Positions 40,479 through 50,889 of a DNA stretch of 50,889 bases are shown one piece after another. The translations under genes and the position numbers were made by a program. Each line of letters starts with the position of its first letter. Positions within the stretch are counted from its first letter, which is position 1. The notes below the pieces were generated by a model, which worked only from the letters and a program-made list of their open reading frames with translations, was not told the DNA's origin and did no database searches. This stretch comes from Planococcus glaciei (GTDB lineage: Bacteria > Bacillota > Bacilli > Bacillales_A > Planococcaceae). The stretch covers positions 1 through 50,889 of the forward strand of contig NZ_FNDC01000019.1 of the NCBI RefSeq assembly GCF_900099655.1, written 5' to 3'.

Positions 40479-40488
40479 GAGGTCCACC

Positions 40489-41040
40489 ATGCTAGAGAAA
40501 GACATTGAAGAAATATTAATCTCAGAAGAACGCCTGCAGGAAAAAGCGCGGGAACTAGGGGAAACATTGACCCGTGACTATCAGGACAAATACCCGTTGG
40601 CAATTGGGGTATTAAAAGGCGCCATGCCATTTATGGGAGATTTGATGAAACGTATTGACTGCTACGTAGAAATGGACTTTATGGATGTTTCAAGCTACGG
40701 CAATGCGACGGTTTCTTCAGGAGAAGTGAAAATCGTAAAAGATTTGAATACCAGCGTGGAAGGCCGCGATCTTCTTATTATTGAAGATATTATTGACAGT
40801 GGATTGACACTCAGTTATTTGGTGGATCTATTTAAATACCGGAAAGCAAATTCGATTAAAATCGTCACGCTTCTTGATAAGCCATCAGGCCGGAAAGTAG
40901 ACTTGAAAGCGGATTATATCGGATTTGAAGTACCGGATGCATTTGTTGTCGGATACGGCCTGGATTATGCAGAAAAATACCGCAACCTGCCTTATATCGG
41001 GATTTTAAAACCGTCGGTGTATAGCGAAGACCAAGAATAG
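40489..41040 (+). CDS. hpt: Hypoxanthine phosphoribosyltransferase
   Basis: The 183-residue purine salvage enzyme makes IMP or GMP from hypoxanthine or guanine and PRPP. The PRPP loop [13 protein letters not shown] is at 95-107. It begins 10 bases after tilS with AGGAGG, so the two are co-transcribed. In B. subtilis (hprT) the product also binds TilS at this locus and regulates ftsH. Confidence 0.95.
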   Translation: MLEKDIEEILISEERLQEKARELGETLTRDYQDKYPLAIGVLKGAMPFMGDLMKRIDCYVEMDFMDVSSYGNATVSSGEVKIVKDLNTSVEGRDLLIIEDIIDSGLTLSYLVDLFKYRKANSIKIVTLLDKPSGRKVDLKADYIGFEVPDAFVVGYGLDYAEKYRNLPYIGILKPSVYSEDQE

Positions 41041-41160
41041 TCAACAGAAGTTCACAAACCGTTAATTCAGTAGGGAAGCCAAGAGCTTTTCGTTGTATGC
41101 TGAAATGTTCCTATGTTAGTATTTAGTATAGTTTTGGGAAACTTTGTGAGGAGGCTTGGA

Positions 41161-43170
41161 ATGAATCGAATATTTCGATACACCATATTTTATTTACTGA
41201 TTTTCCTAGTGATTATCGGGATTTTGGGAACGTTCAACAACAGCGCCCAACCGACTGAAAATATAGGATACAACGACTTTTTGGAGGCATTGCAAGATGG
41301 AACCGTCACTGAGGTGACCATCCAGCCGGATGCCAATGTTTACGAAGTAACAGGGAAGCTTCAAGGCTATGACGAAAACCAGTCATTTGTTACGAATATT
41401 CCAATGGAAAATGAAGCAGTGATAACAAAAATTGATGAAATTGCCACAGATCAGGGAGTCGACGTTGACTACTTGAAAGCTCCGCAGACAAGCGGCTGGG
41501 TTTCTTTCTTCACAGGGATCATTCCATTCATTATTATCTTCATTCTTTTCTTCTTCTTGCTGAACCAATCACAAGGCGGCGGTGGCGGCCGAGTGATGAA
41601 CTTCGGGAAAAGTAAAGCGAAGCTGTATGACGACCAGAAACACAAAGTCCGCTTCAACGACGTTGCTGGAGCAGACGAAGAGAAACAGGAACTTGTCGAA
41701 GTTGTTGATTTCTTAAAAGACCCACGCAGATTCGCCGATATCGGCGCGCGCATTCCAAAAGGGATTTTGCTTGTAGGGCCTCCGGGTACCGGTAAAACCT
41801 TGTTGGCTCGTGCAGTTGCCGGTGAAGCGGGCGTGCCATTCTTCTCCATCAGTGGTTCGGATTTCGTAGAGATGTTTGTCGGAGTCGGGGCTTCCCGGGT
41901 CCGTGACCTTTTCGAAAACGCGAAGAAAAATTCTCCTTGTATCATTTTCATCGATGAAATTGATGCAGTTGGACGCCAGCGTGGAGCTGGTCTTGGTGGC
42001 GGACACGATGAGCGTGAACAAACATTGAACCAATTGCTTGTTGAAATGGATGGCTTCGGCGCAAACGAAGGCGTCATCATCATTGCAGCAACAAACCGTC
42101 CTGATATTCTGGATCCAGCTCTTCTGCGTCCTGGCCGTTTTGACCGCCAGATCACAGTTGGCCGCCCGGACGTTAAAGGACGCGAAGAAGTATTGAAAGT
42201 CCATGCACGCAATAAACCGCTTGATCCGACAGTGGATATGAAAGCAATTGCACAGCGCACACCTGGATTCTCAGGTGCGGATCTGGAGAACTTATTGAAC
42301 GAAGCGGCACTTGTTGCAGCTCGCCGCAGCAAACTCAAAATTGATATGTCCGATATTGATGAAGCAACAGACCGTGTTATTGCCGGTCCAGCTAAAAAGA
42401 ATCGGGTTATTTCGAAAAAAGAACGCAATATCGTGGCTTTCCATGAATCTGGACATACAGTTGTAGGTCTAATCTTGGATGACGCGGACATTGTCCATAA
42501 AGTAACCATCGTTCCTCGCGGACAAGCCGGCGGATACGCTGTCATGCTTCCAAGAGAAGACCGTTACTTTATGACGAAGCCGGAATTGCTGGACAAAATT
42601 GCTGGATTGCTCGGCGGCCGTGTAGCTGAAGATATTATCTTCGGTGAAGTATCAACCGGCGCGCATAATGATTTCCAGCGTGCAACAGCGATTGCCCGCA
42701 GCATGGTAACGGAATACGGTATGAGCGATAAGATCGGACCGATTCAATTCGGTCAGGCGCAAGGCGGAAACGTCTTCCTGGGCCGCGACTTTAACTCGGA
42801 ACAAAACTACTCGGATGCGATTGCGTTTGAAATCGACCAAGAAATCCAACGCATTATCAAAGAGCAGTATATCCGTACGAAAGAAATTTTGACTGAAAAC
42901 AAACATCTTCTTGATTTGATTGCTACAACATTGCTTGAAGTTGAAACATTGGATGCTGCCCAAATTCTTCACTTGAAAGAACACGGCACGCTTCCTGAAC
43001 GTTCGTACGAAGCATTGAATGGCGATTTTGAAAAAGAAGGCGTGGATTTGACGAAGGATGAAACTCCTGACGTAACAGGCGCTCCTAACGATCCGTCATC
43101 AGGAGATTTGCCGAAAGAAGGAAGTACTTCCGGAAGCTCTTCAGGCCCAATTCAAGAAGAACGCAAATAA
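41161..43170 (+). CDS. ftsH: ATP-dependent zinc metalloprotease FtsH
   Basis: The 669-residue membrane-bound AAA+ protease has two membrane spans (about 7-25 and 115-136) around an extracellular domain, a Gly-rich linker, Walker A GPPGTGKT (206-213), Walker [14 protein letters not shown], the second region of homology, and the zinc site HESGH (428-432). The C-terminal tail is Gly/Ser/Pro-rich. It degrades membrane and regulatory proteins. An earlier in-frame ATG at 41113 has no ribosome site, while GAGGAGG at 41148-41154 fits the ATG at 41161. Confidence 0.97.
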   Translation: MNRIFRYTIFYLLIFLVIIGILGTFNNSAQPTENIGYNDFLEALQDGTVTEVTIQPDANVYEVTGKLQGYDENQSFVTNIPMENEAVITKIDEIATDQGVDVDYLKAPQTSGWVSFFTGIIPFIIIFILFFFLLNQSQGGGGGRVMNFGKSKAKLYDDQKHKVRFNDVAGADEEKQELVEVVDFLKDPRRFADIGARIPKGILLVGPPGTGKTLLARAVAGEAGVPFFSISGSDFVEMFVGVGASRVRDLFENAKKNSPCIIFIDEIDAVGRQRGAGLGGGHDEREQTLNQLLVEMDGFGANEGVIIIAATNRPDILDPALLRPGRFDRQITVGRPDVKGREEVLKVHARNKPLDPTVDMKAIAQRTPGFSGADLENLLNEAALVAARRSKLKIDMSDIDEATDRVIAGPAKKNRVISKKERNIVAFHESGHTVVGLILDDADIVHKVTIVPRGQAGGYAVMLPREDRYFMTKPELLDKIAGLLGGRVAEDIIFGEVSTGAHNDFQRATAIARSMVTEYGMSDKIGPIQFGQAQGGNVFLGRDFNSEQNYSDAIAFEIDQEIQRIIKEQYIRTKEILTENKHLLDLIATTLLEVETLDAAQILHLKEHGTLPERSYEALNGDFEKEGVDLTKDETPDVTGAPNDPSSGDLPKEGSTSGSSSGPIQEERK

Positions 43171-43180
43171 GCAAAACAAC

Positions 43181-43221
43181 TAAAGCTGTCTGTTCCCTCA
43201 AAGGGGCGGGCAGCTTTTTTA
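43181..43221 (+). terminator. Terminator after ftsH
   Basis: The arms AAAGCTG.C..CCCT and GGGG.GGGCAGCTTT with one or two mismatches lead into six T. Confidence 0.85.
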
Positions 43222-43275
43222 TGGTCCTGCTCCTTTTATATAGGTCCTAACGCTTTTCTTATTTCTCTGAAAATA

Positions 43276-43284
43276 TGGTATGAT
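43276..43284 (+). promoter_or_regulatory. Extended -10 promoter for coaX
   Basis: TGG-TATGAT forms an extended -10 box 36 bases before the coaX ATG. The -35 region (TTCTTA at 43256-43261) is poor. Confidence 0.6.
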
Positions 43285-43319
43285 GTTTTGGAAAAACCTG
43301 AATAAGCGAGGGCGCAATT

Positions 43320-44090
43320 ATGATTTTAGTAATGGATGTCGGAAACACCAATATTGTATTGGGCGTTTACGGCCAAGATCGGCTTTTGCACCATTGGCGA
43401 CTGGAAACGGACCGCCACAAAACAGAAGATGAATTCGGCATGCAGGTGAAAGCGCTGTTAACGGATGCCGGATTAACGTTTGCTTCGATCAACGGCATGA
43501 TCATGTCTTCAGTCGTTCCGCCGATTATGGCGGCTTTGGAACGGATGTGCCAAAAATATTTCCACATCAAACCATTGATTGTGGGTCCGGGCGTCAAAAC
43601 CGGCTTGAATATAAAATATGACAATCCGCGGGAAGTAGGGGCGGACCGGATCGTGAATGCAGTCGCTGCCATTGAAGAATACGGGGCTCCGTTAATTATT
43701 GTGGATTTTGGGACAGCTACCACGTACTGCTATATCAATGAGCACCGGCAGTATATGGGAGGCGCCATTGCCCCGGGCATCAACATTTCAACGGAGGCTT
43801 TATATAGCCGGGCTTCCAAATTGCCGCGCATCGAAATTGCCCGGCCTGCCAGCGTGGTCGGAAAAAATACGGTATCCGCGATGCAGTCCGGAATTGTTTA
43901 TGGCTACGTAGGACAGGCAGAAGGCATTGTGGCACGCATGAAAGCGGAGAGCAAACAGCAGCCAAAAGTGATTGCAACCGGCGGCATGGCTTCGCTGATT
44001 GCCGACGAATCCGCAGTTATTGATAAAGTGGATCCTTTTTTAACATTGAAAGGACTTTATTTAATTTACAAGCGCAACCAAGCGCAATGA
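43320..44090 (+). CDS. coaX: Type III pantothenate kinase
   Basis: The 256-residue ASKHA-fold kinase performs the first step of coenzyme A synthesis. The phosphate loop [10 protein letters not shown] is at 6-15, followed by [11 protein letters not shown] and [11 protein letters not shown]. The ATG has GAGGGCG upstream. The stop overlaps an ATG of hslO. coaX-hslO-PPIase-cysK forms one conserved series. Confidence 0.95.
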   Translation: MILVMDVGNTNIVLGVYGQDRLLHHWRLETDRHKTEDEFGMQVKALLTDAGLTFASINGMIMSSVVPPIMAALERMCQKYFHIKPLIVGPGVKTGLNIKYDNPREVGADRIVNAVAAIEEYGAPLIIVDFGTATTYCYINEHRQYMGGAIAPGINISTEALYSRASKLPRIEIARPASVVGKNTVSAMQSGIVYGYVGQAEGIVARMKAESKQQPKVIATGGMASLIADESAVIDKVDPFLTLKGLYLIYKRNQAQ

Positions 44091-44101
44091 AAGGAACGAT
44101 G

Positions 44102-44989
44102 ATGAACATGGGAGATTATTTAGTGCGAGGGCTCGGCTTTAATGGCAGCGTCCGCGCTTTTGCGGTCGATACAACGCAAACGGTAGCGGAAGCGCAGAAA
44201 CGCCACATGACCTGGCCGACTGCTTCGGCAGCCCTCGGCAGAACAATGACGGGCGGCGTGATGATGGGTGCTATGCTAAAAGGCGACAACAAAGTCACCA
44301 TTAAAGTGGATGGCGGCGGCCCGCTCGGTGCGATTCTGGTGGACAGCAATGCCAGAGGCGGAGTGCGGGGCTATGTCACCAATCCGCAAACCCATTTTGA
44401 GTTGAATGATAAAGGAAAACTGGACGTGCGCCGAGCTGTAGGGACGGAAGGCATGTTCGCAGTTGTAAAAGACTTGGGGCTCCGGGACAATTTCACGGGC
44501 CAAACGCCGATTGTTTCCGGCGAAATCGCTGAAGACTTTACGTACTACATGGCCATTTCAGAACAAGTGCCTTCTTCGGTAGGGCTCGGTGTGCTAGTGG
44601 ATACGGATAATTCGATTCTTGCAGCAGGCGGCTTTATTGTTCAATTAATGCCGGATACGGACGACGAAACGATTTCCAAAATTGAAGCACGCCTCTCCAG
44701 CATCGAACCGGTTTCAAAAATGATTCAGCGGGGCTTGTCTCCTGAAGAAATTTTGGAAGAAGTGCTTGGGAAAGGAAATATTCAAATTCTGGAAACCATG
44801 CCGGTGAAATTTGAATGCAATTGTTCGAAAGAACGGTTTGCTGCTGGAATCCTCGGGCTTGGCCAGCATGAAATCCAAAACATGATCAAAGAAGACGGCA
44901 TGGCGGAAGCACAATGCCATTTCTGCCTGGAAACCTATCGTTATTCTAAAGAGGAGTTGGAATCTTTCATCGATGAGCTCAAATTATAA
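44102..44989 (+). CDS. hslO: Redox-regulated chaperone Hsp33
   Basis: The 295-residue holdase is activated when a zinc-binding cysteine set is oxidised. The four cysteines are C239 and C241 ([10 protein letters not shown]) and C272 and C275 (QCHFC) near the C-terminus. Candidate starts at 44087, 44099 and 44102 are in frame; AAAGGA at 44090-44095 best serves 44102, and homologues begin at the DYLVRGLG segment. Its end overlaps the next gene by 17 bases. Confidence 0.94.
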   Translation: MNMGDYLVRGLGFNGSVRAFAVDTTQTVAEAQKRHMTWPTASAALGRTMTGGVMMGAMLKGDNKVTIKVDGGGPLGAILVDSNARGGVRGYVTNPQTHFELNDKGKLDVRRAVGTEGMFAVVKDLGLRDNFTGQTPIVSGEIAEDFTYYMAISEQVPSSVGLGVLVDTDNSILAAGGFIVQLMPDTDDETISKIEARLSSIEPVSKMIQRGLSPEEILEEVLGKGNIQILETMPVKFECNCSKERFAAGILGLGQHEIQNMIKEDGMAEAQCHFCLETYRYSKEELESFIDELKL

Positions 44990-45923
44990 TCGGAGACGCC
45001 CTACTGCACCTCCGGCAAACACATCTGCAGGGCGCCCTAAAAAAAGACTGAAATCCGGACCGCTTTTGTTCATGATCCTTGTGCTGTTTATCGCCAATCT
45101 TTTATGGTTTATTGCCTGGCTGATTCCCAATGCCCCTGAAAACACCGAAGAAGTCGCTTCGGTCAGCGGCGAAGCCATTACCCAGGGAGAGTGGATGGCA
45201 GCGATGGAAGAACAATACGGCCGCGATGTATTGCTGGAAATGGTTAATCAAAAAGTGATGGAAACGGCAGCAAAAGAATACGATATTAAGGTAAGCGAGA
45301 AAGAAATTGAATTGGAATTGGCGATGCTTCGCTCCGGACAGGACCGCACCGAATCCACTTTGGCCGGAGAAGATCCGGAATTGTTGAAAGACAAAGTGAA
45401 AGCCCGTTTAATCCTTGAAAAAGTCCTGACCAAAGATATTGTGATTAAAGAAGATAAAATCGAAAAGTTCTATAAAGAGAACCAGTCGCTTTATGATGTG
45501 GAAGATGCATACCGCACGCGCATGATTGTGGTAGATTCCGAAAAAGATGCGGAAGAAGCCCTTTCTGAACTGGAGAACGGTTCTTCGTTTGAAGCGCTCG
45601 CACGCGAACGTTCCCTTGATACTGCCACTGGCAGCCTGGGCGGTGACATCGGCTATATTTCCGCCGATCAAAACTCGGTAGACCCGGCTATTGCCGAAAC
45701 GGTCACTTCGGTAAAAGTGGATGGCTACTCAGATCCGCTCAAGCTGAAAGACGGCCGCACCGCTATTATTTCGGTGACGGAAAAAGCAAAAGGGCAAACA
45801 TTTTCATTCAAAGAAGTGAAAGATCACATCAGCCGCGAACTGGCACTTGAGCAGCTGCCGCAGTCTGTAACACCGGAAGCGTTCTGGAAAGAGTTTGATG
45901 CTGAATGGTTTTACGGAGAATAA
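44973..45923 (+). CDS. Membrane-anchored parvulin-type peptidyl-prolyl isomerase (YacD-like)
   Basis: The 316-residue protein has a basic N-terminus, one anchor span (about 29-49, [20 protein letters not shown]), a SurA/PrsA-like helical chaperone part, and a parvulin domain (about 175-280, including [14 protein letters not shown] sequence [13 protein letters not shown]). It should fold proteins outside the membrane. There is no lipobox, so it is not PrsA itself. It matches the position of yacD in B. subtilis, between hslO and cysK. The best ribosome site, GAGGAG at 44951-44956, is rather distant. Confidence 0.87.
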   Translation: MSSNYNRRRPTAPPANTSAGRPKKRLKSGPLLFMILVLFIANLLWFIAWLIPNAPENTEEVASVSGEAITQGEWMAAMEEQYGRDVLLEMVNQKVMETAAKEYDIKVSEKEIELELAMLRSGQDRTESTLAGEDPELLKDKVKARLILEKVLTKDIVIKEDKIEKFYKENQSLYDVEDAYRTRMIVVDSEKDAEEALSELENGSSFEALARERSLDTATGSLGGDIGYISADQNSVDPAIAETVTSVKVDGYSDPLKLKDGRTAIISVTEKAKGQTFSFKEVKDHISRELALEQLPQSVTPEAFWKEFDAEWFYGE

Positions 45924-45924
45924 C

Positions 45925-45959
45925 GAAAAGGCATTTCCTCCGGGAAGTGCCTTTTTTCT
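45925..45959 (+). terminator. Terminator after the PPIase gene
   Basis: The arms AAAAGGCA.TTCC and GGGAA.TGCCTTTT with a three-base loop are followed by a T-run. Confidence 0.88.
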
Positions 45960-45974
45960 CATAATTCGTGCAGT

Positions 45975-46004
45975 TTGACAATAAACAATTAACATTGATA
46001 CGAT
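45975..46004 (+). promoter_or_regulatory. cysK promoter
   Basis: A perfect TTGACA (45975-45980) and TACGAT (45999-46004) have an 18-base spacer, with TGA just before the -10 box as an extended element. I do not recognise a CymR site with confidence. Confidence 0.75.
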
Positions 46005-46054
46005 AAAGGGAGTACAATGCAGATAAAACTAGTAGGAATTAGGAGTGTTGAAAA

Positions 46055-46996
46055 ATGGCGCGTATTGGAAATTCTGTAACTGAATTGATCGGGCAAACCC
46101 CCATCGTCAAATTAAACCGTATGACAGGGGCTGAAGATGCGGACGTTTATTTGAAATTAGAATACTTCAACCCTGGCAGCAGTGTAAAAGACCGTATTGC
46201 TTTGGCTATGGTCGAAGCGGCTGAAAAAGGAGGCAATTTAAAAGAAGGCGATACTATCATTGAGCCGACAAGCGGCAATACTGGCATCGGCTTGGCGATG
46301 ATCGCAGCAGCAAAAGGCTACAAATCGGTTCTGGTAATGCCTGAAACGATGAGCATGGAACGCCGCAATCTTCTTCGCGCTTACGGAGCAGAACTTGTAT
46401 TGACTCCAGGGCCGGACGGCATGAACGGACCGAATGGCGCCATTAAGACGGCTGAAAAATTAGCAAATGAAAATGGCTGGTTTATGCCGCAGCAATTTAA
46501 AAACGAAGCGAATCCGGAAGTGCACCGTTTAACTACGGGGCCAGAAATCGTCGAAGCGATGGGCGATCAGCTGGATGCATTTATTTCAGGCATCGGAACA
46601 GGCGGAACCATCACTGGGGCCGGCCAGGTATTGAAAGAGAACTATCCGGATATCCAGATTGTAGCTGTTGAACCAACAGACTCGCCGGTGCTTTCAGGCG
46701 GCAAACCGGGACCGCATAAAATTCAGGGAATCGGTGCTGGTTTTGTGCCGGACATCTTGGATACAGAAATTTATAGTGAAATCATCCAAGTAACAAACGA
46801 CCAATCGTTTGAAACGGCCCGCCAAGCAGCGCGTGAAGAAGGCATTCTTGGAGGGATTTCTTCAGGGGCAGCAATTTACGCAGCGCTTCAAGTGGCGAAA
46901 CGCCTTGGAAAAGGCAAGAAAGTATTGGCGATCATTCCGTCAAACGGCGAACGTTACTTGAGCACACCGCTTTATCAGTTTGAAGAAAACAACTAA
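46055..46996 (+). CDS. cysK: Cysteine synthase (O-acetylserine sulfhydrylase)
   Basis: The 313-residue PLP enzyme makes cysteine from O-acetylserine and sulfide. The PLP lysine is K45 in GSSVKDRIA, the substrate loop PTSGNTG is at 71-77, and [11 protein letters not shown] binds the phosphate. AGGAGTG precedes the ATG. It has its own promoter and terminator. In B. subtilis the pabB-pabA-pabC genes follow; here folP does. Confidence 0.96.
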   Translation: MARIGNSVTELIGQTPIVKLNRMTGAEDADVYLKLEYFNPGSSVKDRIALAMVEAAEKGGNLKEGDTIIEPTSGNTGIGLAMIAAAKGYKSVLVMPETMSMERRNLLRAYGAELVLTPGPDGMNGPNGAIKTAEKLANENGWFMPQQFKNEANPEVHRLTTGPEIVEAMGDQLDAFISGIGTGGTITGAGQVLKENYPDIQIVAVEPTDSPVLSGGKPGPHKIQGIGAGFVPDILDTEIYSEIIQVTNDQSFETARQAAREEGILGGISSGAAIYAALQVAKRLGKGKKVLAIIPSNGERYLSTPLYQFEENN

Positions 46997-47007
46997 ATCC
47001 GAAATTG

Positions 47008-47039
47008 AAAGAGTATGCCTCGTGCATGCTCTTTTATTG
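47008..47039 (+). terminator. Terminator after cysK
   Basis: The arms AAAGAG.ATGC and GCAT.CTCTTT (one G-T pair) around a five-base loop are followed by TATT. Confidence 0.7.
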
Positions 47040-47065
47040 TGGCGATTTTCAATACGCGTTAAGAT
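47037..47065 (+). promoter_or_regulatory. Promoter of the folP-folB-folK operon
   Basis: TTGTGG (47037-47042) and TAAGAT (47060-47065) are 17 bases apart, about 60 bases before the folP ATG. Confidence 0.5.
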
Positions 47066-47081
47066 AAAGGCAGCAGCACGG

Positions 47082-47099
47082 CTATTTCCCGGGAAATAG
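47082..47099. promoter_or_regulatory. Perfect 18-bp palindrome in the folP leader
   Basis: CTATTTCCCGGGAAATAG is fully symmetric with no spacer and lies just after the likely transcription start and 28 bases before the ATG. It looks like an operator for a dimeric regulator, or a short RNA hairpin with loop CCGG. Confidence 0.55.
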
Positions 47100-47126
47100 A
47101 ATTTAAAGAACTGGAAGGTGGAACAA

Positions 47127-47939
47127 ATGGCAATCGACTTTAATGAAAAAACATGGGTGATGGGCATCTTGAACATTACCCCAGACTCCTTTTCAGATGG
47201 AGGGAGCTATTCGACGGTGGAGCAGGCGGTAGCCCGAGCCAAACAAATGGTGGAAGATGGAGCGGATATCATCGACGTAGGCGGCGAATCCACCCGTCCA
47301 GGCTATACGTTGATATCTGATGAAGAGGAAATCAGCCGTGTAGTTCCGGTCATCGAAGCTTTGGTGAAGGAAGTGGACGCTTATATTTCAATCGATACAT
47401 ATAAAGCGACAGTGGCCGACGCTGCTGTTAAAGCGGGAGCCCATATCATCAACGATATTTGGGGCGCTAAGTACGAGCCGGAAATCGCCAAAGTAGCAGC
47501 AACTCACAATGTGCCGATCATCTTGATGCATAACCGTAACGATACGTCATACACGGATTTCTGGGGAGACATTCAGCGAGATACGCATGAAAGTATTCAG
47601 ATTGCACTGGACGCTGGCGTTGCGAAAGAGCAGATTTGGCTGGATCCGGGCATTGGTTTTGGAAAAACCACACACCATAATATCGAAATGATGCAGCATT
47701 TGGATCAATTTGTTGCCCTTGGCTATCCGGTCCTGCTTGGAACTTCCCGCAAATCGTTGATTGGGAAAGTGCTCGATGTACCGGTGAGCGAAAGACTGGA
47801 AGGGTCGCTTGCCACCGTTTGCTACGGAGTCGAAAAAGGCTGTCAGATTGTCCGCGTCCATGATGTGAAAGAAACAAGCCGAGCTGTCCGTATGCTTGAT
47901 GTATTGACCGGCAAGCAAACATACAAAGGAGTGGAGTAA
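47127..47939 (+). CDS. folP: Dihydropteroate synthase
   Basis: The 270-residue TIM-barrel enzyme (target of sulfonamides, also sul) joins pterin pyrophosphate to p-aminobenzoate. The motifs GILNITPDSFSDGG, IIDVGGESTRPG and LLGTSRKSLIG are all intact. GGAAGGTGG precedes the ATG at 47127; an earlier GTG at 47118 lies inside that ribosome site. The stop and the folB start share one base. Confidence 0.96.
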   Translation: MAIDFNEKTWVMGILNITPDSFSDGGSYSTVEQAVARAKQMVEDGADIIDVGGESTRPGYTLISDEEEISRVVPVIEALVKEVDAYISIDTYKATVADAAVKAGAHIINDIWGAKYEPEIAKVAATHNVPIILMHNRNDTSYTDFWGDIQRDTHESIQIALDAGVAKEQIWLDPGIGFGKTTHHNIEMMQHLDQFVALGYPVLLGTSRKSLIGKVLDVPVSERLEGSLATVCYGVEKGCQIVRVHDVKETSRAVRMLDVLTGKQTYKGVE

Positions 47940-48304
47940 TGGATTATATTCATGTAAACGATATGGAGTTTTACGCTTACCACGGGGTCTTCCCGGAAGA
48001 GACAAAACTGGGGCAACGCTTCCGGCTGACGGTTTCGCTTGCGGTCGATTTGAAAAAAGCTGGAGAAACAGATGACCTCGTTCACACAGTCCATTACGGA
48101 GAAGTGTACGAAGCCTGCCGCCAAATTGTGGAAGGCGAGCCGAAAAAGCTGGTGGAAGCTGTGGCGGAAGACGTGGCTGCACGCATCCTTTCCGAATTTC
48201 CCCTTGTGAAAGGGATTCGTGTGCAAATGATCAAACCGGATCCGCCGATACCAGGCCATTACAAGTCGGTCGCCATCGAACTGACGCGAGGGAAATTTGT
48301 ATGA
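47939..48304 (+). CDS. folB: Dihydroneopterin aldolase
   Basis: The 121-residue enzyme cleaves dihydroneopterin to hydroxymethyl-dihydropterin. MDYIHVNDMEFYAYHGVFPE with its YHG motif, the EAVAEDVAARIL segment, and the conserved lysine and glutamate near the end mark the family. The start lies in TAATG with folP, and the stop in ATGA with folK. A GGAG is in the folP end. Confidence 0.95.
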   Translation: MDYIHVNDMEFYAYHGVFPEETKLGQRFRLTVSLAVDLKKAGETDDLVHTVHYGEVYEACRQIVEGEPKKLVEAVAEDVAARILSEFPLVKGIRVQMIKPDPPIPGHYKSVAIELTRGKFV

Positions 48305-48780
48305 ACGAAAGTTACTTGTCGCTCGGCTCGAACATGGGGAACCGGCTGGATATGCTCAAGCAAGCAGTCCGGATGCTGGCGGAACATCCATCGATTGACG
48401 TAGCAGCGATTTCTTCCCTCTACGAAACAGAACCGGTAGGCTTTACCGAACAGGAGCCCTTTCTAAATATGGTAGTTCATGTCCGGACAGATCTTCCGGC
48501 ACTGGAATTGTTGGATGTCTGCCAGGAAGTAGAACAAAAACTTCAGCGCAAGCGGATCGTCCGGTGGGGGCCGCGGACAATTGACCTTGACATTTTATTG
48601 TATAATCAAGACAATATGGAATCAGAGCGGCTCATTGTTCCGCACCCTCGGATGCACGAACGGGCTTTTGTCCTGATTCCTTTATTAGAAGTGAATCCGT
48701 CACTAGCGACCAACCCTCCGAATCCGGAAGGTGTCCAGCTATGGAAAACTTACGGCGGTGTCGATGCATTTTTAAGGTAG
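48301..48780 (+). CDS. folK: Hydroxymethyl-dihydropterin pyrophosphokinase
   Basis: The 159-residue kinase activates the pterin that FolP uses. SLGSNMGNR at the N-terminus, ETEPVGFTEQEPFLNMVV, and the metal/ATP segment RWGPRTIDLDILLY followed by PHPRMHERAFVL are present. It overlaps folB by four bases and ends the operon. In B. subtilis yazB and dusB follow; both are missing here. Confidence 0.96.
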   Translation: MNESYLSLGSNMGNRLDMLKQAVRMLAEHPSIDVAAISSLYETEPVGFTEQEPFLNMVVHVRTDLPALELLDVCQEVEQKLQRKRIVRWGPRTIDLDILLYNQDNMESERLIVPHPRMHERAFVLIPLLEVNPSLATNPPNPEGVQLWKTYGGVDAFLR

Positions 48781-48829
48781 AACTGGCAGAACGTGAAGCT
48801 GTGAGCAGTGAGGTTTAATTTTGATAGAC

Positions 48830-48860
48830 AAGCTGCCGCGATTTTGTGGCAGCTTTTTTA
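48830..48860 (+). terminator. Terminator after folK
   Basis: The arms AAGCTGCC and GGCAGCTT with a 10-base loop are followed by a T-run. Confidence 0.88.
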
Positions 48861-48935
48861 TGTCTAACGAATAGAAATTGTGTACAATAGATAAATACAC
48901 GAACGAGCGTGGTTTTTAAATACAAAGGAGTGTAG

Positions 48936-50423
<1,488 letters not shown>

Positions 50424-50461
50424 TTTACAAGTTCGAAGACATTGTAATAAGAGATGATTGG

Positions 50462-50505
50462 ATCGACTCAAAACTAATATTAGTTTTGAGTCGATTTATT
50501 TTTAA
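50462..50505 (+). terminator. Terminator after lysS
   Basis: The perfect 16-bp arms ATCGACTCAAAACTAA and TTAGTTTTGAGTCGAT are separated by TA in the loop centre and followed by TTATTTTT. Confidence 0.92.
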
Positions 50506-50512
50506 AAAAGTG

Positions 50513-50541
50513 TTGCATGAATCGAGGAGTGATGATATATT
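50513..50541 (+). promoter_or_regulatory. rRNA operon promoter P1
   Basis: TTGCAT (50513-50518) and TATATT (50536-50541) are 17 bases apart, with TGA before the -10 box as an extended element. Confidence 0.75.
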
Positions 50542-50598
50542 AGTTGATGTCGTGTTTTTCAGGTTTGAAACACACGAAAAAATATTTGAAATTTGTTA

Positions 50599-50627
50599 TT
50601 GACTTCTTAAAAAGAAGCTGGTAATAT
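50599..50627 (+). promoter_or_regulatory. rRNA operon promoter P2
   Basis: TTGACT (50599-50604) and TAATAT (50622-50627) are 17 bases apart, with TGG before the -10 box. Together with P1, 86 bases upstream, it repeats the tandem layout of B. subtilis rrn operons. Confidence 0.82.
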
Positions 50628-50634
50628 TGAAAAG

Positions 50635-50817
50635 TCGCCAATGAGCGGCGCACTAAACATGAACCTTGAAAACTGAACAGCAAAACGTCAACAGATAGCA
50701 ACGGCCGCGCAAAACGGCCCGCGCAAAAATTACTGATCAGGCTTCGGCCAGATCAAGCGACTCGCGCGTTCTTCGGAACGGCGAGACGCCAGCAAGTATT
50801 TGAGCAATCAACTACTC
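50635..50817 (+). other. rRNA leader with boxA-like element
   Basis: This non-coding leader of about 185 bases contains TGAACCTTGAAAACTGAACA (50660-50679), which resembles the boxA antitermination/processing region found before Bacillus 16S genes. Several GC-rich hairpins follow, including CTGATC..CAGATCA and CGTTCTTCGGAACG. It is presumably cut by RNase III. Confidence 0.65.
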
Positions 50818-50889
50818 TATAATGGAGAGTTTGATCCTGGCTCAGGACGAACGCTGGCGGCGTGCCTAATACATGCAAGTCGAGCGGAA
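50818..50889 (+). rRNA. rrs: 16S ribosomal RNA, 5' part
   Basis: GGAGAGTTTGATCCTGGCTC and the following conserved bases up to CATGCAAGTCGAGCGGAA identify the 5' end of 16S rRNA. The rest lies beyond the window. The 5' end is placed by comparison with remembered B. subtilis sequence and may be off by a few bases. Confidence 0.96.

Noticed and set aside
41469..42545. Long open frame on the minus strand of ftsH
   Set aside because: It is an antisense shadow of a strongly coding gene, rich in Ser, Arg and Pro as expected for such frames, with no ribosome site.
45960..46054. CymR or S-box control site for cysK
   Set aside because: There is no clear match to either; only a sigma-A promoter can be supported.

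Overview
The window is an unbroken stretch of low-GC Gram-positive (Bacillales) chromosome lying between two ribosomal RNA operons that face the same way. It opens inside or exactly at the start of a 5S rRNA and closes about 70 bases into a 16S rRNA. Gene order follows the origin-proximal Bacillus subtilis block from yaaO through tmk, holB, metS, ksgA, glmU, prs, mfd, tilS, ftsH, cysK and folP to lysS. Protein sequences and the gaps described below best fit a non-spore-forming member of the Planococcaceae (Planococcus or a close relative). That name is inferred from synteny and remembered sequences, not from a database search.

Layout. 1-6.2 kb: 5S rRNA, an Orn/Lys/Arg decarboxylase-family enzyme, a polyphosphate pair (ppx, ppk) and tmk. 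6.3-11.2 kb: DarA, the clamp-loader subunit HolB, RicT, YabA, TrmN6, a GIY-YIG protein and RsmI; a palindromic intergenic repeat sits between yabA and trmN6. 11.2-16.2 kb: abrB (minus strand), metS, a TatD DNase and a YabE cell-wall protein. 16.3-24.8 kb: rnmV, ksgA, veg, ispE, purR, ridA, spoVG, glmU, prs, rplY/ctc and pth. 24.9-31.8 kb: mfd, a YabM-like flippase, yabN/mazG and rqcP. 31.9-37.0 kb: a minus-strand arginine operon, carA-carB-argF. 37.3-40.5 kb: divIC, yabR, a DinB-like protein, a minus-strand tRNA-Met and tilS. 40.5-50.4 kb: hpt, ftsH, coaX, hslO, a parvulin-type PPIase, cysK, folP-folB-folK and lysS, followed by the promoters of the next rRNA operon.

How the genes work together. 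Nearly all are housekeeping: translation fidelity and rRNA/tRNA modification (rnmV, ksgA, rsmI, trmN6, tilS, pth, metS, lysS, rqcP, hslO), DNA replication and repair (tmk, holB, yabA, mfd), precursors for wall and cofactors (glmU, ispE, coaX, folP/B/K), nucleotides (prs, hpt, purR, mazG) and division (divIC, ftsH). The arginine operon makes carbamoyl phosphate and citrulline. Its promoter carries ArgR/AhrC-type operator sequences.

What departs from the B. subtilis plan. The places where B. subtilis keeps sporulation genes (yabG, sspF, fin-spoVT, yabP-yabQ, spoIIE and neighbours) are empty or hold something else, while spoVG, abrB and veg remain. The arginine operon occupies the yabP-yabQ position. 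ppx-ppk is inserted before tmk. The pab genes (between cysK and folP), yazB-dusB (between folK and lysS) and yaaR (between darA and holB) are absent. I found no phage, transposase, CRISPR array, toxin-antitoxin or defence system. The most interesting signals are regulatory: the ArgR operator inside the car promoter, an apparent sigma-H promoter on spoVG, a sigma-B-like promoter on ctc, tandem direct repeats upstream of the TatD gene and at the tRNA-Met/tilS divergent promoters, and an 18-bp palindrome before folP.
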